DNA of 64,000 nucleotides from Ascidia mentula (lineage: Eukaryota > Chordata > Ascidiacea > Phlebobranchia > Ascidiidae), in NCBI GenBank assembly GCA_947561715.1, contig OX387203.1:1364001-1428000 (forward strand), given 5' to 3'. Below are positions 38,032 to 51,200 of this stretch, one piece after another (within the stretch, counting starts at the first letter, position 1; each line of letters opens with the position of its first letter). Both the position numbers and the translations under genes were made by a program. The notes beneath the pieces are model-generated. The model saw only the letters and a list, made by a program, of their open reading frames with translations. It did no database searches and was not told where the DNA came from.

Positions 38032-41000
38032 TTAAAGCAGTTGATTGCGGGATTGGAAAAAGCTGAAAAACAAATGGATTATATCCAGGGTTTCCATGCC
38101 ATCCTAATTTCAGGGCCTTATTGTCCTTATTTATGCACATACATCTTTATTTTTAAGGTCTTTTTCTACACAAGCAACCTATATGTTTTGGCTCAAGCAA
38201 TGTTAAGTGCTCTGACCCTTACTGTCTGTTTGTGTTATTTTGCAGTTTTCACATAGCATGTATATACAGGTCATATGGTTATCTTTACCAACAAAAATAA
38301 ACAGGGTAATATCTTGCATGAAATTATTGTAGTCAGCCAACAAGGACCAATAAAAAATTTCTGATAAAAAAATAAATTGCACAGATTCCTTACCTTTTAC
38401 CCAGTTCATAAGAACCTATCATAATCGCACAACCAGGAGCTAGTTTTGCACATCTGGGAAGAATCCCTAAAGCAAAACAAGAAGAAACATGGTCACATAA
38501 CATAGTTTGTTGTTATGTAAATGCTAGTGCGCTATAATTTTTTATTATAAATTCTGTGAGCTGCAGACAGACGGCCAATGTTTCAACCTGTAAGATTGCA
38601 TGTTATTGGCTCCACTTTGCTTATATATTTTATTATGCATCAAATTTTGCAGGTGCCATAATAATAGTTGTAGCAATCTGTATCTTGAATATTTGTGACC
38701 ATTGCCAAATGGTTTGCTCACCAACAAAAAGACCTCTGTATCCACTGTCATTGATGATATGTCTCATCACATTCCAGGTCGTGGTTCTTCCTTTTGCTGT
38801 GACTGCAACAAAGTCGCAAAAAACAATTGTGCTAAAGTTCTTAAAATAGACATAAAATAGTTGCTCGAAATGCTCATTTACATTTTTCTCTTTCAGAATA
38901 TTTAACCTTTTAAAACTCCACACAAGGAAACAAACTTAATACAAAGACATTGATAAACAAATATTTTTTTATAAATTTATTTGTCATTAACAAACTTATG
39001 TCTCATTGCTCTGCTCACCTCCCATCATTTCAAGTTCTCCGAGTGTAATTTGTTTTCTTGTTTTGACGACATCTAGTGGCTGCGTAGCAACAGCAGCTAA
39101 TGTGCCGGCCATAAAACCACTGACGAAAGACCTTCCAAACACTGATGGTATATTTATGGCTGCTTTAAATCGCTCATAAAGATACCAATAAAGCACTGAA
39201 ACAAACCCAAATTGTTTGTTGGTTTGCTATCCAGTAATTGAATTTTTTCAATGTAACATATACAGTTTTAGTTAACGAACTTAATTCTCTTGATTTGGCA
39301 TTCTTTTAAAAAGACAGACTTTTGTATTCAAAAATGCACACTATCTTTCGCGAGTACCCCTTGCTTCATCAGGCTTTTGGATACAAAAGTCAGTCTTTTT
39401 TTAAAATAGTGCCAAATCAAGAGAATTAAGTTCATAGCCATGTAAAGACTGATACGGCATGTTTAATAGTTTTAGTTCAATACTTGCTGCATTCATTTTA
39501 AATACTTACTTGAGAATGGAATATCTCGTAGCATAGTAGGTCCAAGACCCATCCATAAAGACCGATATCCATTAACATCGACAGATATTCGTACAGCTTT
39601 CACAATTTCTGTTGAAGAACAAACATCCAAATGTTGTCTAGCGTGTTATTTTTTCAGTAACTTTATGTTTTACCCCGGGAGCTGAGTTTCTTTGATTGCA
39701 TTTTGGTTCTGATCAACTCCAAAGGTGAAATAAATGCAACAGTCCCACCTAAATTAAAGAAACAATAAACATGGTGTTTATTTTGCATCAATAATATTTG
39801 CAGATTATTAAAAACTTTACATTGTTATTTACCAAACGCACATGTCTAATTCGGAGAATATTCAAATAGTTTAATTAACGCTGCTAGTTGATAAGGGTAC
39901 ATGCCTATTTCTAAGAGTTGGGCTTATTTGAATGGACAGTGCTTAAAAAAATAAAATTGTGCTGATTTCTAGGAAACACAAATTTTGGATTATTTTTTTT
40001 TATGCCAATATGCTTGTGTTTTCATAAATTCATGTGGCACAGCAGTGCCAGACGATAACACTGGCCATAATGTATAACCATCACCAATATCCTAAAACAC
40101 GAGAACACTTACTTCTTGCAATTGCCCCTGCTATCAATGGAGCAAACTGTTGCTTCGAAGGTTCAAAGCACTTGGTAAAATAAATTCGAAGGTTGTCATA
40201 TACCACAAAATACATAACTGTTGCTGGGACAGCCATCAACCTGAAAATAATTCATGTATGTTAATAAGGTTCAACAGCATCGAAGTCAATCAGGATCAGA
40301 ACAGTGGCTATACCAACATGGCTGCAATGCCAATGAACTTTACTATCGTTATATGATACCCAAGATCACCAAGTTAAGGTCCTGCCCACAGGAGTGATTC
40401 TACATTGGTGTGAAACACTTCTATGTTGTATGTAAATAGGTTTGGATTTTATTGCCACAAAAAATGCTTACAATGTTGGTGATAATCCACTCCATAGAGA
40501 TGTTATTCCTTCGTTCTGTGCTATTTTGATCATAGCATACTGAAAAAAATAACATTTATTGACACACTATTGTTTTTTTATTTAAACTCAGCCTAACACA
40601 TATTTGGGACCAACTGTATTTCACAAATAGGAACACAAAGAAAAACCAGCATATAAAAATATGTTGATCAAACAACGCAAAATTGTTGATGCAGAAATTT
40701 GCATGAAACCAAGAATATGCTACTTACAATGGTTCCATTAAACTGGCCAGGTCTTTTATACCATTTAGCATTGCCACCACCTCCATTTCCATTGACACAA
40801 TAACACATATGGTCCATCAAACCATTGCAGTACAAAAAACATTTACTCTGCGTCTTCTGCGATTGAAGTCGAATCTTTATAACATCGAGGGGTGTAACTG
40901 TAAAAGTATGGTTATTTCAGTTGTGGAATGATATTTAATTACACATGCTCATGCATAAAAATACTATACTAGGAATATTAAACATTTTGGGCCTGCAAGA

Positions 41001-41089
41001 CAATTTCCTTAGGTCTACATACCAACAAGTGAAGTTAAAATCGCCCCTGAACACGACGATATAAGTTGCTGAGTTGCAGTAATTTCCAT
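38032..41089 (-). CDS. SLC25A39/40-type mitochondrial carrier, copy B
   Basis: 10 exons (41023-41089, 40728-40897, 40472-40539, 40113-40240, 39674-39748, 39510-39608, 39019-39195, 38722-38802, 38394-38466, 38032-38062) have the same lengths and phases as copy A except the last, and give 322 residues. It begins [20 protein letters not shown] and keeps all three carrier signatures. Exon 2, which encodes the cysteine loop, differs from copy A at one synonymous base in 170, while exon 7 differs at about 13 of 177 and exon 4 at many sites including amino acid changes ([17 protein letters not shown]). The C-terminus stops soon after [10 protein letters not shown]. The gene looks functional. The predicted role is the same as copy A: mitochondrial glutathione transport, known from the vertebrate family. 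Confidence 0.92.
38555..38605. repeat. Dispersed repeat fragment (TGAGCTGCAGACAGA type)
   Basis: GTGAGCTGCAGACAGACGG followed by CCAATGTTTCAACCTGTAAG resembles the left part of 42981-43248 and 44790-44880. It lies in intron 8 of carrier copy B. Confidence 0.45.
39277..39433. repeat. Fold-back element in carrier copy B intron
   Basis: The left arm starts GAACTTAATTCTCTTGATTT and the right arm ends with its reverse complement; the arms extend about 50 bp with few mismatches around a short loop. It is absent from the corresponding intron of copy A, so it inserted after the duplication. No target duplication was recognised. Confidence 0.75.
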
Positions 41090-41435
41090 TTTTTATGAAT
41101 ATATATTTTTTAATTTAAAAGAAACTATCTGCAATATAACACAAAAGTTAAATCGGTCCACTCACTTTATTTCGAAAAAAAGCAACATAGAACACTTTGC
41201 AAATACAACAACCTCTTGAATTGCACACCGTATAACGACCAATCACACAATTATCAAGAAAAAATCCTAAAAAAAACTTTTTCCTTATCTTTGTCAAGAG
41301 TTTTTTTGCTGCAAACCGTATGACAGACACCGAAATGTACAAAAAATTACACATCGATAAATACAAACTCTGTAAAATCTATGAAAAAGTACTTTCTCCT
41401 CAATATATTTAAAGAATAATTATCAACAGCATTGG

Positions 41436-42650
41436 TTATAGGCCTTTCATTTGAGCCATTAGGTCATCTAAAGATGCACCATTGGCAGAGGTTTCAACAG
41501 TGTGTAAATTTTCATCATTTGATTTTGCTGGTATGGTATACGCAGCTTTAACCCCCTTTGGAAGGTTTGGGACAATTTTTGAATCCTCATTTAACTCTTC
41601 TTCAGTGGTTTCTGATACTAGCTCTATGCCCCAAGTGTTTTCAGTGGATGGTTTTTCGATTATTTCTTCCACTTTTGGAACAGGTTCCATTGAAGCTAAA
41701 ACCTTCAACCTTTCTTGCCAAGCACTTTGACATTTTATGCAAGCTTTGTCATCACAGTCTGTGTTCGGCTTCATTTCCATGGTCGGGAAAAAATCCACCA
41801 ATGCATTGTAAGCAAGATACTTTGAAACAGTTCCAAAATTTAGAAGGTATTTGAGAGTATTTTGAACAAGTAGTCCAGCAACTACACCCATTGTTGTTGG
41901 CAAACTTGCAGCACAAACTCCTTCCCTTTTAAGTGTTCGTTCATCAGTGTGAGTTGCAACTATCAATGGTGGTGCACAAGCAAAACAAGCAGTTTCACCT
42001 GGTTTAATAAGCTGGATATGGCCAGACACTGCATTTTCACTCACCCCAGATTCAAACCACACTTGATTCATTTCATTGCATGCTGTGTTAATTGCCATTC
42101 TGGCTTCAAAATTGTCTACACAACTAAGCACAAGGTCAACTGGCTGACCCGATACTTTTCCTCCAAGGCGAATCCGGTCCATGAAATGTTGGAAATTGTC
42201 CATAGTCGTAATGTTGTAGTTGTGAACTTCAAATTCAACATCAGGATTTATGTTATTTAACGTTATTTCAGCAGCCTGGACCTTGCTTAGACCAGCTTGA
42301 TGGGGTTGAAAAAACAGGCGGTTCATGTTAGCCAACTCCACTTTGTCATAGTCAAACAAAATTAGCTTTCCAATTCCACAACGGGTTAGCATTTCAGCAG
42401 TTACACTCCCAACACCACCTATCCCAACTATAGCCACGCAGAAATCCCTTATTGATTCATAATTGTCAACAATCCCCATTCGTTTTAAAGCCATTAAGCG
42501 ACTGTATGGATTACTGTCCACAACTTCAGAACTCATAGTCTCAATTTTACTTCTAACATTGCTTTGTTCCGCATTTTTTGCAGCCATTTTCAAAGCAGCA
42601 TTCTCCTCTTGAAGAGCCGCAATCTTCTTTTCCAGTTGTTCAACTGACAT
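41436..42650 (-). CDS. UBA5: UFM1-activating enzyme UBA5 (E1), intronless
   Basis: One open frame of 404 residues, the same length as human UBA5. It has the adenylation-domain nucleotide motif IVGIGGVGS (74-82), [17 protein letters not shown], the zinc-binding CxxC pairs (CFAC, CIKC), and the catalytic cysteine C246 in [17 protein letters not shown]. The C-terminal part keeps the UFM1/GABARAP-interacting motif WGIELV and the UFC1-binding tail [15 protein letters not shown]5 adenylates UFM1 and passes it to UFC1, a pathway acting mainly on ribosomes at the ER. Vertebrate UBA5 genes have many introns; this one has none. It lies between pieces of the duplicated carrier flank, which suggests insertion as a retrocopy, yet every key residue is intact, so it is probably the working gene. 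Start chosen at the first ATG. Confidence 0.97.
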   Translation of the reverse strand: MSVEQLEKKIAALQEENAALKMAAKNAEQSNVRSKIETMSSEVVDSNPYSRLMALKRMGIVDNYESIRDFCVAIVGIGGVGSVTAEMLTRCGIGKLILFDYDKVELANMNRLFFQPHQAGLSKVQAAEITLNNINPDVEFEVHNYNITTMDNFQHFMDRIRLGGKVSGQPVDLVLSCVDNFEARMAINTACNEMNQVWFESGVSENAVSGHIQLIKPGETACFACAPPLIVATHTDERTLKREGVCAASLPTTMGVVAGLLVQNTLKYLLNFGTVSKYLAYNALVDFFPTMEMKPNTDCDDKACIKCQSAWQERLKVLASMEPVPKVEEIIEKPSTENTWGIELVSETTEEELNEDSKIVPNLPKGVKAAYTIPAKSNDENLHTVETSANGASLDDLMAQMKGL

Positions 42651-42980
42651 TTTTATATTTATCCAACGATTTCTAAGAAAAGAACGGGGTCTGTAAACAT
42701 ACCAAGTTTGTAAAGTAAAGCATCAGTTTACTAGGGAGCTGGAATACCAAGTTTGCATAGCATCAAACTACGAGGAACCCGAATTCGCCAACAAAGCGTG
42801 AAGACTTGGAAAAACTTATCAAAGGAGAGAACGCATCGTCAACAGACACCATAAAGATCAGTGATCAACACATGTTGCAAAACGAGAGAATTACCTAATG
42901 TCAAAAAAGGTACAATATCCGGACTGCAGAGAAATATTGTGAGGAAAATTCTGCAAGTAAAAGAAACCTAGGGTTTGAAG

Positions 42981-43248
42981 TTGCACTCAAAGCTGCAGAC
43001 AGATGGCCACTGTTTCGACCTAAAAGGTCTCATCAGTGCAGCTCGTGTGACTTTCAGACGACCGATGACGGTGATTGTATTGTCACCACAAAGTCTTTGC
43101 TTGGCTGTTTGATCAGCAAAGTCGTCTGAACGTCACACCAGCTGCACTGATGAGACCTTTTAGGTCGCAACACAATAAATAAAAAATGTTGTCAAACGGA
43201 CAAAACAACAAAAACTCTATCTGTATTGTCTTTGCTTTTTGAGTGCAA
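42981..43248. repeat. Fold-back element, fullest copy of a dispersed family
   Basis: The outer ends TTGCACTCAAAG and CTTTTTGAGTGCAA are inverted, as are the inner blocks GACCTAAAAGGTCTCATCAG and CTGATGAGACCTTTTAGGTC. It interrupts sequence that is continuous in unit A (near 36800), which shows it is an insertion. Related fragments lie near 5240, 18430, 27165, 38555 and 44790. Confidence 0.75.
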
Positions 43249-44789
43249 TGTTCAAGGGGCAGCTGATGCAATACACAGAAGTCACGCCAAATAAAAAAAT
43301 TATTATTGGCCCGAAGAGATGGATGTAAGCGCTAGTTGGCGCTACTGCATAAGAATGCGGGCATTTTTGCGTTATTTTAAGTCTGGATGGCCCTAAAGGG
43401 GGGCTGGAGGGATAGTTTACATGCGGCCTAAGGTATCAAATCGGTTTGTAACAAACTATTAAGGTACTGTAGAGAAGTAAAGATAAAAGAAAAACCATGT
43501 GCTTTTGATGCATTCATACGAAACGTTATATTAGAATACCACCAAATCATTGACGAATCCCTGCAATACTGCCATTTCATAGAACTACAGACTAGAGGGT
43601 TTGAACGACCCTAACGGAAGCCGAATGGCAGTCGCTATATATAAATAATTTTTAATGCACCCTGGAAACGAAATTAAGATCTTTTTAAATCAAATTCAAT
43701 TTGCGGGCATTGGTAATGAATGACGTTTTATTTAGCTTCGGACTGGACACGGGTGAATGTGTTTTTTGTGGACACGCGTAAATAAATTTAAGAAAAAAGT
43801 TAAGTCTGGATCGTTTAAACGCAAGCGCTAAACAGTAGCGTTCAAGCATTTAACATGTCACGCTGGCGCAGTCATCTTCGTGATGATCATTTGCTTTTGC
43901 ATGCAATTTGCAAGGTATTCTACATTCTGTGTTTTCCACTTCCCTGCTGATGGGAAGGGGTTGGAGTTCAACGATACCGCCGCGGTGCTCCCAACCCAGG
44001 GGCGTTTGCCATCATAAAGGGGACGGTGACGAATAAACGGGTGAACAAAAAGTTTGAGAATCACTGGTCTATTGTCACGAAAAAAGTGAAGCGTTTCGAA
44101 CTGCTAAATTACCATTGATGCTACCAGGCATGTCGTAACGCTACAATACAGTTCTTCTGATAATAATTTTATTACATCAACGTTTCGGTTGCTATGTAGC
44201 AGTTCAGCTTGTGTTGTAGCATTACTACATCAGGTCTGCATTACGTCGCACTGATCAGGATTTAGCAACAAATCTATTTGATTAGTAGGTCTAATCAACA
44301 ATATTTTAAACCCGACATATGGTAGCTTCTGTTTGAAAGAAACAAAGTTATATAACTCTGCAATGACCCGGAATATAGGTTTTATAATTAAGGCGATTGC
44401 AGAAACGATTTTAGGTCCACAGACTACTTATTAAAGCAAGCTTAAAGTTTTTCTGTCAAGATCAGATGTAAGCAATCCGTTAACGCATGTCTGCTTTTTT
44501 TCTTTTCTCTCCATCGTGCAAAAAAAGAAAAAAAGGCGCCTGTAAGCCCACAGGTCGTGTGGCGGTCTTGCGGGCAATGAGCTGAACGATGCCAGGGTGG
44601 TCAGCAATTGGCAAATAGCATTTTACGATTGATCACTTTGAGAAGCAAAATCTCGTTTTGGGAGTTGGTTGCAAGCTATAGCGCAACTCTCCAGCGTCCA
44701 TTTTCTTTAGTGAGGTACTGCGACGTTCCAAATGCTCGAGAGATTTATTATTAGCCGTAAAGTGTAGGATCAAGTGAAGTGTGTATAAA

Positions 44790-44880
44790 TAAGCATGGGG
44801 CCAATAATATGAATTATGTGAGCTGCATACAGATGTCACTGTTTCGACCTATAAAGTCTGCTCATTGCAACTATGTGAAG
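44790..44880. repeat. Dispersed repeat fragment
   Basis: ATGGGGCCAATA, GTGAGCTGCATACAGATG and CACTGTTTCGACCTATAAAG match other family members at 18430, 38555 and 42981-43248. It is an isolated left part. Confidence 0.5.
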
Positions 44881-45246
44881 TGTATATTACAAAACCCGCA
44901 ACGCATTTGCAGAATCTGGCGTAGTTTGTTTGTCAAACAGAAGCTTTTTGGTACCTGGTCTAAACTATAGTTATAAGTATACTTGTTATAACGTGCAGAA
45001 AACTGTATTAATTTGGGCTTTTGTGAGTTAACGAAGGAATGCAAATAGACACAGCTTTGATCTTTCTGTTATACTAATGTATTCATATATGTTACTGTCG
45101 TGCAGAGCTGTTAAAAACATGGGTTCAATTTCCTGTCGTCGTAAAACTCGCAAAGCAGTCTTACATCCAATTGAAACTTGAAAGTGTGATGTAATGAAGT
45201 GGCAATCAGCGCATGATCACAATAATATCAACAGCCACAACCTGTC

Positions 45247-48200
45247 ATGTCTTGGCATTTGCTGGAAAAGTTACTCGATGAAGTATCGAAACAGTCGACA
45301 TTCGTGGGTAAAGTATGGATCACACTTCTGTTCGTCTTCAGAATCGTTGCCATCACCCGCATAGCGGACACCGTTTACGCCGACGAACAGGCCGCCTTCA
45401 AGTAAGTCATTTATCATCACGGTATATGAAAGTCCTCAAGCATCTCATCTTTGGTAAAACATTTTATGTCTTTGAACTGGATCTGTGCGACGCTGATCTT
45501 GCATAAAATTATTTTGAACTGCGGATAGGGTATTTAAATATTTTGCAGTTGAAGTTTAGGAAGTTTAATTTCCTAAAATGTTAGTGATAAAAAACAGGTG
45601 CATACGAATACGTTCTTCAAATTTTACTGCATGTAATTTTACAACAAAGTGTGTCTTAATATTCTGAAATAACGCATTTGATAGTTGACTATTTTGAAAA
45701 TTTCTAATGGATAACTGACTGTTAAAAATAATCGCGGTAATCCCAAAATAGACAAACTTGAAATTCACATTTCGGGCATTCGGTGACGAAAATGTTAAAA
45801 TTATTTCCCCTACATTCGGTCGTAAGTGCCGCGAGATTCAATTATCCCGTGCCAAGTCCTTCAATTCGCCCCATCATCGTTTAAACTCCAACATTAAATT
45901 TAACACTCTGAATCACGGACAAACCTTTGAAGTATATGGGAAATGTTCGCGGTTAAATAAGTTTGTTGTCATTCTTGGAATCTCGTTTTGCACAGAAAAC
46001 TTGTTTTAAATTGTCCCAACCTTTTGCCAATTCTGTTTTATTGAATGGCAAAAATATTCATTTCAGAGTGTTTTGTCTGGCGTAATGTAAAATATAGATT
46101 TAAGTGAATACGAACGGTCCAAAGGGTTTATCTAAATTTCTATGTGCGAAATTTGCCACCCTTAACAACAGTTGGAATACAAAGACACGCCAAGACCTGC
46201 TTCAACATCTTTGCAAACATTCTTAATGGCGCGCATTCATAATTCATTGCTCCTTTACAATACAATACGGGTAGCTATACCCTCTAGGCGCGGATCAAGC
46301 CATTATTGTTGTCCTTGCCTTCAGCCATTCGGAAAATATTCTAATTATGCCATGTTTAATATTGTGGCACTTTGTTTTAAATTTTATTCCAAGGACAAAC
46401 GTAACTCTGCGCGCCGTCTCATGCCATTTCAAAATCACTACTCCATATTTTCAACGTAAACTCCCCTGTATGCGACACGTGACTCATAGTAAGTGACGTA
46501 ATGTTGCCGGTTTAATGTCTCCTTAAGTTGATTAGAAACGGGTGGAAAATTGACGTTCTTCATTACTTTAAGTGTTGAAATGCGCTTGCTGTAGAAAATT
46601 TCCCGATGTTCAATATGAGGTACTTTTGACATGGAAAACATTGGCTTAAATTTCACAACGAAAACGTAACCAGTCGAACTTTTCAGTCGTTTCGCATAAC
46701 AGCTGCTTGTTGCCAATAGAATATTACCTTTGTTTATTCTTCGCGAAAACAACGACATTTGTCATGCATTTGGGTACCATTAAAAATCCATTTTCTTTTC
46801 GTGAAAGCACCCATGAGTGCTTTTAATATTTATAACCGGCGGCTTTCAAAAAACGCATTACATTTTTAAACGATCTTCTGTGACTGACTTTTATTTTATG
46901 TATTTTGCCAAAGTTGTAAAAAAAACAATAAATAAACAACTCTGAAAGTGCCATCGTTCATTTGATGTTATATCTATATTGTGATATACAAAAGTTAAAC
47001 AGACAGCCTTTGGGCAAGCTGTAGGCAAGAGTGTTGTTGGTCAAACGTATTCTGAACTTATACGATGAGGTCAACTGGGTTCAATATATAGGTTTCTCCT
47101 ATTTACCCGAGGTTGTTCTTATTCAATTTGATGTATTAACTTGTTCCAAACTTGTTTATGGCAGCGATAAAGCAGCGATCGTTAACTATCAACCCGACAA
47201 TATTTTTACATCTTATTCCCGTAACGAGGATTCCCACTTGGGAACTGAATTTAGCGGCATCCTCTGCAACATCTGTCTTTTTGTCGAGCGATATAAAACT
47301 GCCTGATCCTCACATAAATAATGCAGACGAAGAAATCGCACGAAATTGAAAGTTCTTCAGTTGGAAAGGCGACGAAGCGTTGGAAATCGTGCGCTAAGCA
47401 CTTGGCTTTGTTTCCAAAGAACTCTTCACATAAATTTCTTAATGTCTACATTGTTTCTGGTTCCAAATCATCCCGCAGATGCTCATGGCCTCCGTAACCT
47501 TTGCACAAACAAGGATGTGCATGCTTTAGGGCACTAAATACTCTCGCTATCTCTTATAACAACCAGTGTATTTATGGATAAATATTTTTGTTGTCGCTAA
47601 ATTATTATTTGTAACATTTTTCTTTACGAAATGGACATTGCTGTTTCGGAAAATAAAGGGTGAGGGCCAACCAGCGCCAAAGGCAAAATGTTAACACCTG
47701 TGTAGACTTAACCGACCAATTTAGATGTCCTTTATCGATTAAATACCCTTGTTCTCCACTTCGTCATAACAGTATTGATTCGTTGAAGATAAATTGAAAA
47801 GCCGCTGTTTGAAAACCCTTGAGGTTTTGTGATAGTGACCTACATGCTTGGCTCAAAATAAACATGGATTTGCAATCTGTTTAAACGCTTTTAAATTGTT
47901 CGCCGATCATGACTTTGCGACACGAATGTGATCGCTCAATAACTGAATTATTCTCCCAGAGTAATTCACGTTTTACCTGCTGGTCGTCTTGACAAAGAAC
48001 AATAACATTGAATCCCTGGAGGACAATGTAGCCCATATAGGTAATGTGAAATTCATTGGTAAACGATTCGATTGGATTTACAATCATTGCCAATGTAAAC
48101 TGCTTATTGTAAATACCATTGAAACGTTTGCAAATAAGTTTCACGAAAGCCATATTGGCTATATTGGCTATTGTCCCGGAGACTCACAAAGCCATGAGTT

Positions 48201-51200
48201 ATGTTCGTAAGAATAAACATTGATTTTTCATCCACTTTTACTATTCTAATTTTTCTTCCTGTAGATGCAACACCAAACAACCGGGGTGCGAAAATGTTTG
48301 TTTTAACGATTTCTCTCCAATTTCTCATGTTCGCTTTTGGGGGTTTCAAGTAAGTCTGTAACTTTACGCCGTAGTGTAAAGTTCAATTAAATTTAATGGA
48401 GTTTTCAATGAAAAGAATACATGATGGAATATCTGTACATCGTGTTTGATTATACCCAAATTCCAAACCATATTTGTCAGAAAAAAAAACGGTTCAAATG
48501 ATCCGTAATTTTCAGGTGATAATTGTTGCCACTCCATCTATGATCTTTATCGTCTACGCCCTACACGTCGTATCAAAGTTGCCTCGGATATTCCGTCTCA
48601 GCGGACGGCAAGTGGAAGTGACAACGTTTAAGAACAGAAAGAAAGGTTGGAACGGATTTTAGTTCCGTTTTTGATCAAACATAGCATCAGTAGTTGAAAG
48701 CACCTTGCTGTAACTCTTTTGCAAGGTTTAATAATTTCTTCCTGAACTCCCCCTTTTTTCAACGCCGCTTGTTGTACAAGTAAAACTCTTTGTTTTAACC
48801 TATGAGAATACTATATCGTTAAACTCTTGAAATGTTTGATTCCGTACAAGTAACACGTTTCAAATTTCCAGGCTGTTCCGGATCTTTACCACCCAAGCAA
48901 AGCACTTTCACCAGCGGGAAATTCCCCGGTGAAGACGAAAAAACTATGTCATCGAAAACACAAAGACAAGTCAACGAGTACGAACCGTTCAAACAGAGAC
49001 GATTTTTAGGCGGACATCTGGCTGACGTCATCAGTTTTGGGGATTACCCTAACATAATCGAGGACTCTGATCGGGTAAGAATAAATGTTTCTGCCTTGAG
49101 TTAAAGGAACTTGAGCTAAAGAACAAATCACTTTTTTTTAGTTTTATGAGTGAACAATTAACAAACAATTGACTATTAGAACACGATTATGACAAAAGAG
49201 AGATAGCACCTTTTAGGGGCGTTACCTCAAGTGGTTTTCGAATTGTGTCGTAAGGCAAATTTAAATAGCGTCGTGTCCAGAACCGTAGGTTGGCCGCAGA
49301 AACTGGACCATGGGCTGAAGATTGCATCCAATTAAATTAAGTAGGTGTGATAAATGAATGGTAGAAAATGAATGGAATCACCCTTCGACCGTTTATGAGA
49401 TCGATATTCGCAGCTTTACTCAACGCTCTGTTGCCACTTGGCTAATTACCGCTTTGCTCTAATTGACACACTTTAGCACTCGGCTGTAACGCCAGGAATT
49501 GACCTCTGTTCTGATGCTTTTTCAAACAAGTTTTAAACATAATTTACTTGAATAAATTTAAGGGCATTCATATAAATTATTTTAAACAATATTTCAAAAA
49601 CTAGGTTCTTTTCGTGTTCATAAAATGACAGCATATCCTCACCCTGTTTGATTCAGAATATTTTGTTTATATTTTTATGTGCGTCTTTAAATCTGCCTTA
49701 CTGATTTGGTTGTCACTAAGACTGTGTTTACTTTGATTTAAGCAGGAAAGCCCACCAGCTTATAACCACCATCCAAGCTTCTATTACAAGGAAATTTCGG
49801 TTGGAAACGTTCTCCCAAACTCACAGAACGTTCGAAGCCAAACAAGGTCTGTTTGATTTTCCCTGTAATCGTAAAGAGTGATTCTGTCTTTTTGTCCTAA
49901 CGTCCGCGGTTTCTACATAGTGTGGCATTTTGATGTTGCTTGGGCGTCGCAAGCTCATTTAGAGGCTTGGGGTGCGTGGGTATAACATTTTGTTAGAAAT
50001 AAGTGAAAATTTGGAAAATCAATGTGGCAATTATTTCGCGGGCTTCGTACATTACACACTTAGTAGATTTACCAACAGGCAAACCTCTCATATAGTTGTT
50101 CCTACGCTATCAAGTTTAACAACTTATTTTGCAACCTATTTCACATAAAGCAACTTGTTCATCCAAAATATTACGTACAACGCAGCCAAGATGACTTGTA
50201 CACTCCCAAAGAGACGTGTTCGCGTGGAACACAGAAGAGTCCTTTCTCCCCGTTTTCCGGAAAGTTCCGATCGTTTCCGAAACGCCGGGTTCGACGTCAC
50301 AGTGAAAGCGACATCACGCCGACAAGCGGAGGGAAGCGTAGTTTCCAAACATATTTCGGTTCCTTTTCTGGATCCTCTTGTGACCTGACGTCATATGATG
50401 ACGTCACATCGCGACGCTACACCGTGGCGAAGGAATTTAGCTTGGTGAGATTTCATAATTGCCCTTTTTTGTTTATTTTGAATTAGAAACAGTGTAAATC
50501 AATTTGCAGAGATACCGTTGCGGTTGTGATAATATATTTGACCCAACAATATAGGGCCTTTATAAAAAGAGATTTTACATTTGGGCAACAAGAATTTTAC
50601 TCTATTGCATCATGTTGAAATAATGCTGAAATATCACGCTGAAATCCTGTCGTAGAAAAACAAAAGTAAACCTTGGCAAATAAACCACGAACCTACCTCG
50701 CTAAACAGGTTAGCGTTATAATGGTTTTCATTAGTAAATCCCAGCCCGCAATTTCCTTGTTTGGGTGTTGGCCGCATTCTTCGATCAATCGAACGTTGGC
50801 GCGCGATGCCGAAGCCTCTCTATTGGGAGATTACCAGATTTTCGAAGGCGATTTGCAGAGGTTAATTAGGGAGAATAACTGTTGCCCATTTCCGTCAATC
50901 AAAAGCTTTGTGAAAACGAGCATTTGGTGGGTTGCCACAAACGACTTGGGTCCGGTGAATGAGATGGTTAAAAATGCAAGCTTTTGTTAAATTTTCTGGA
51001 GTTCATCTTACGATTTACTGCAATGGGAATTAACTGAAAAAAGTACAACGTGAAAATGTAAACTTCCTTTAATGGTTGCTAGAGGAATTTAATTTTTGGA
51101 CATTTTATAGTTTAAATTGATCCGATTTTTCAAACCTTAAGTACGATCAATATTCTCAGAACGATATCTGGAGGGAAAGAAGTGACTCTTGGAGTGATTG

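Larger units (their letters stand above)
37480..43370 (-). repeat. Tandem duplication unit B, interrupted by UBA5
   Basis: It contains the 3' flank (37480-37980), the carrier gene (38032-41089), the proximal 5' flank (to about 41262) and the distal 5' flank (about 42850-43370) homologous to 36640-36930. The roughly 1.6 kb between the two flank parts holds UBA5 and has no counterpart in unit A. A fold-back element at 42981-43248 further splits the distal flank. Confidence 0.65.
42651..45246. other. Intergenic space between UBA5 and the connexin (head-to-head)
   Basis: It contains the distal flank of duplication unit B (about 42850-43370), a fold-back at 42981-43248, a hAT-like end (GTTTGAGAATCACTGG near 44052) and a dispersed repeat fragment at 44790-44880. 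No coding region or clear TATA box is seen. Confidence 0.55.

Noticed and set aside
43950-44072. Possible hAT element ending GTTTGAGAATCACTGG
   Set aside because: No left end or target duplication was found; kept only as a note in the intergenic entry.
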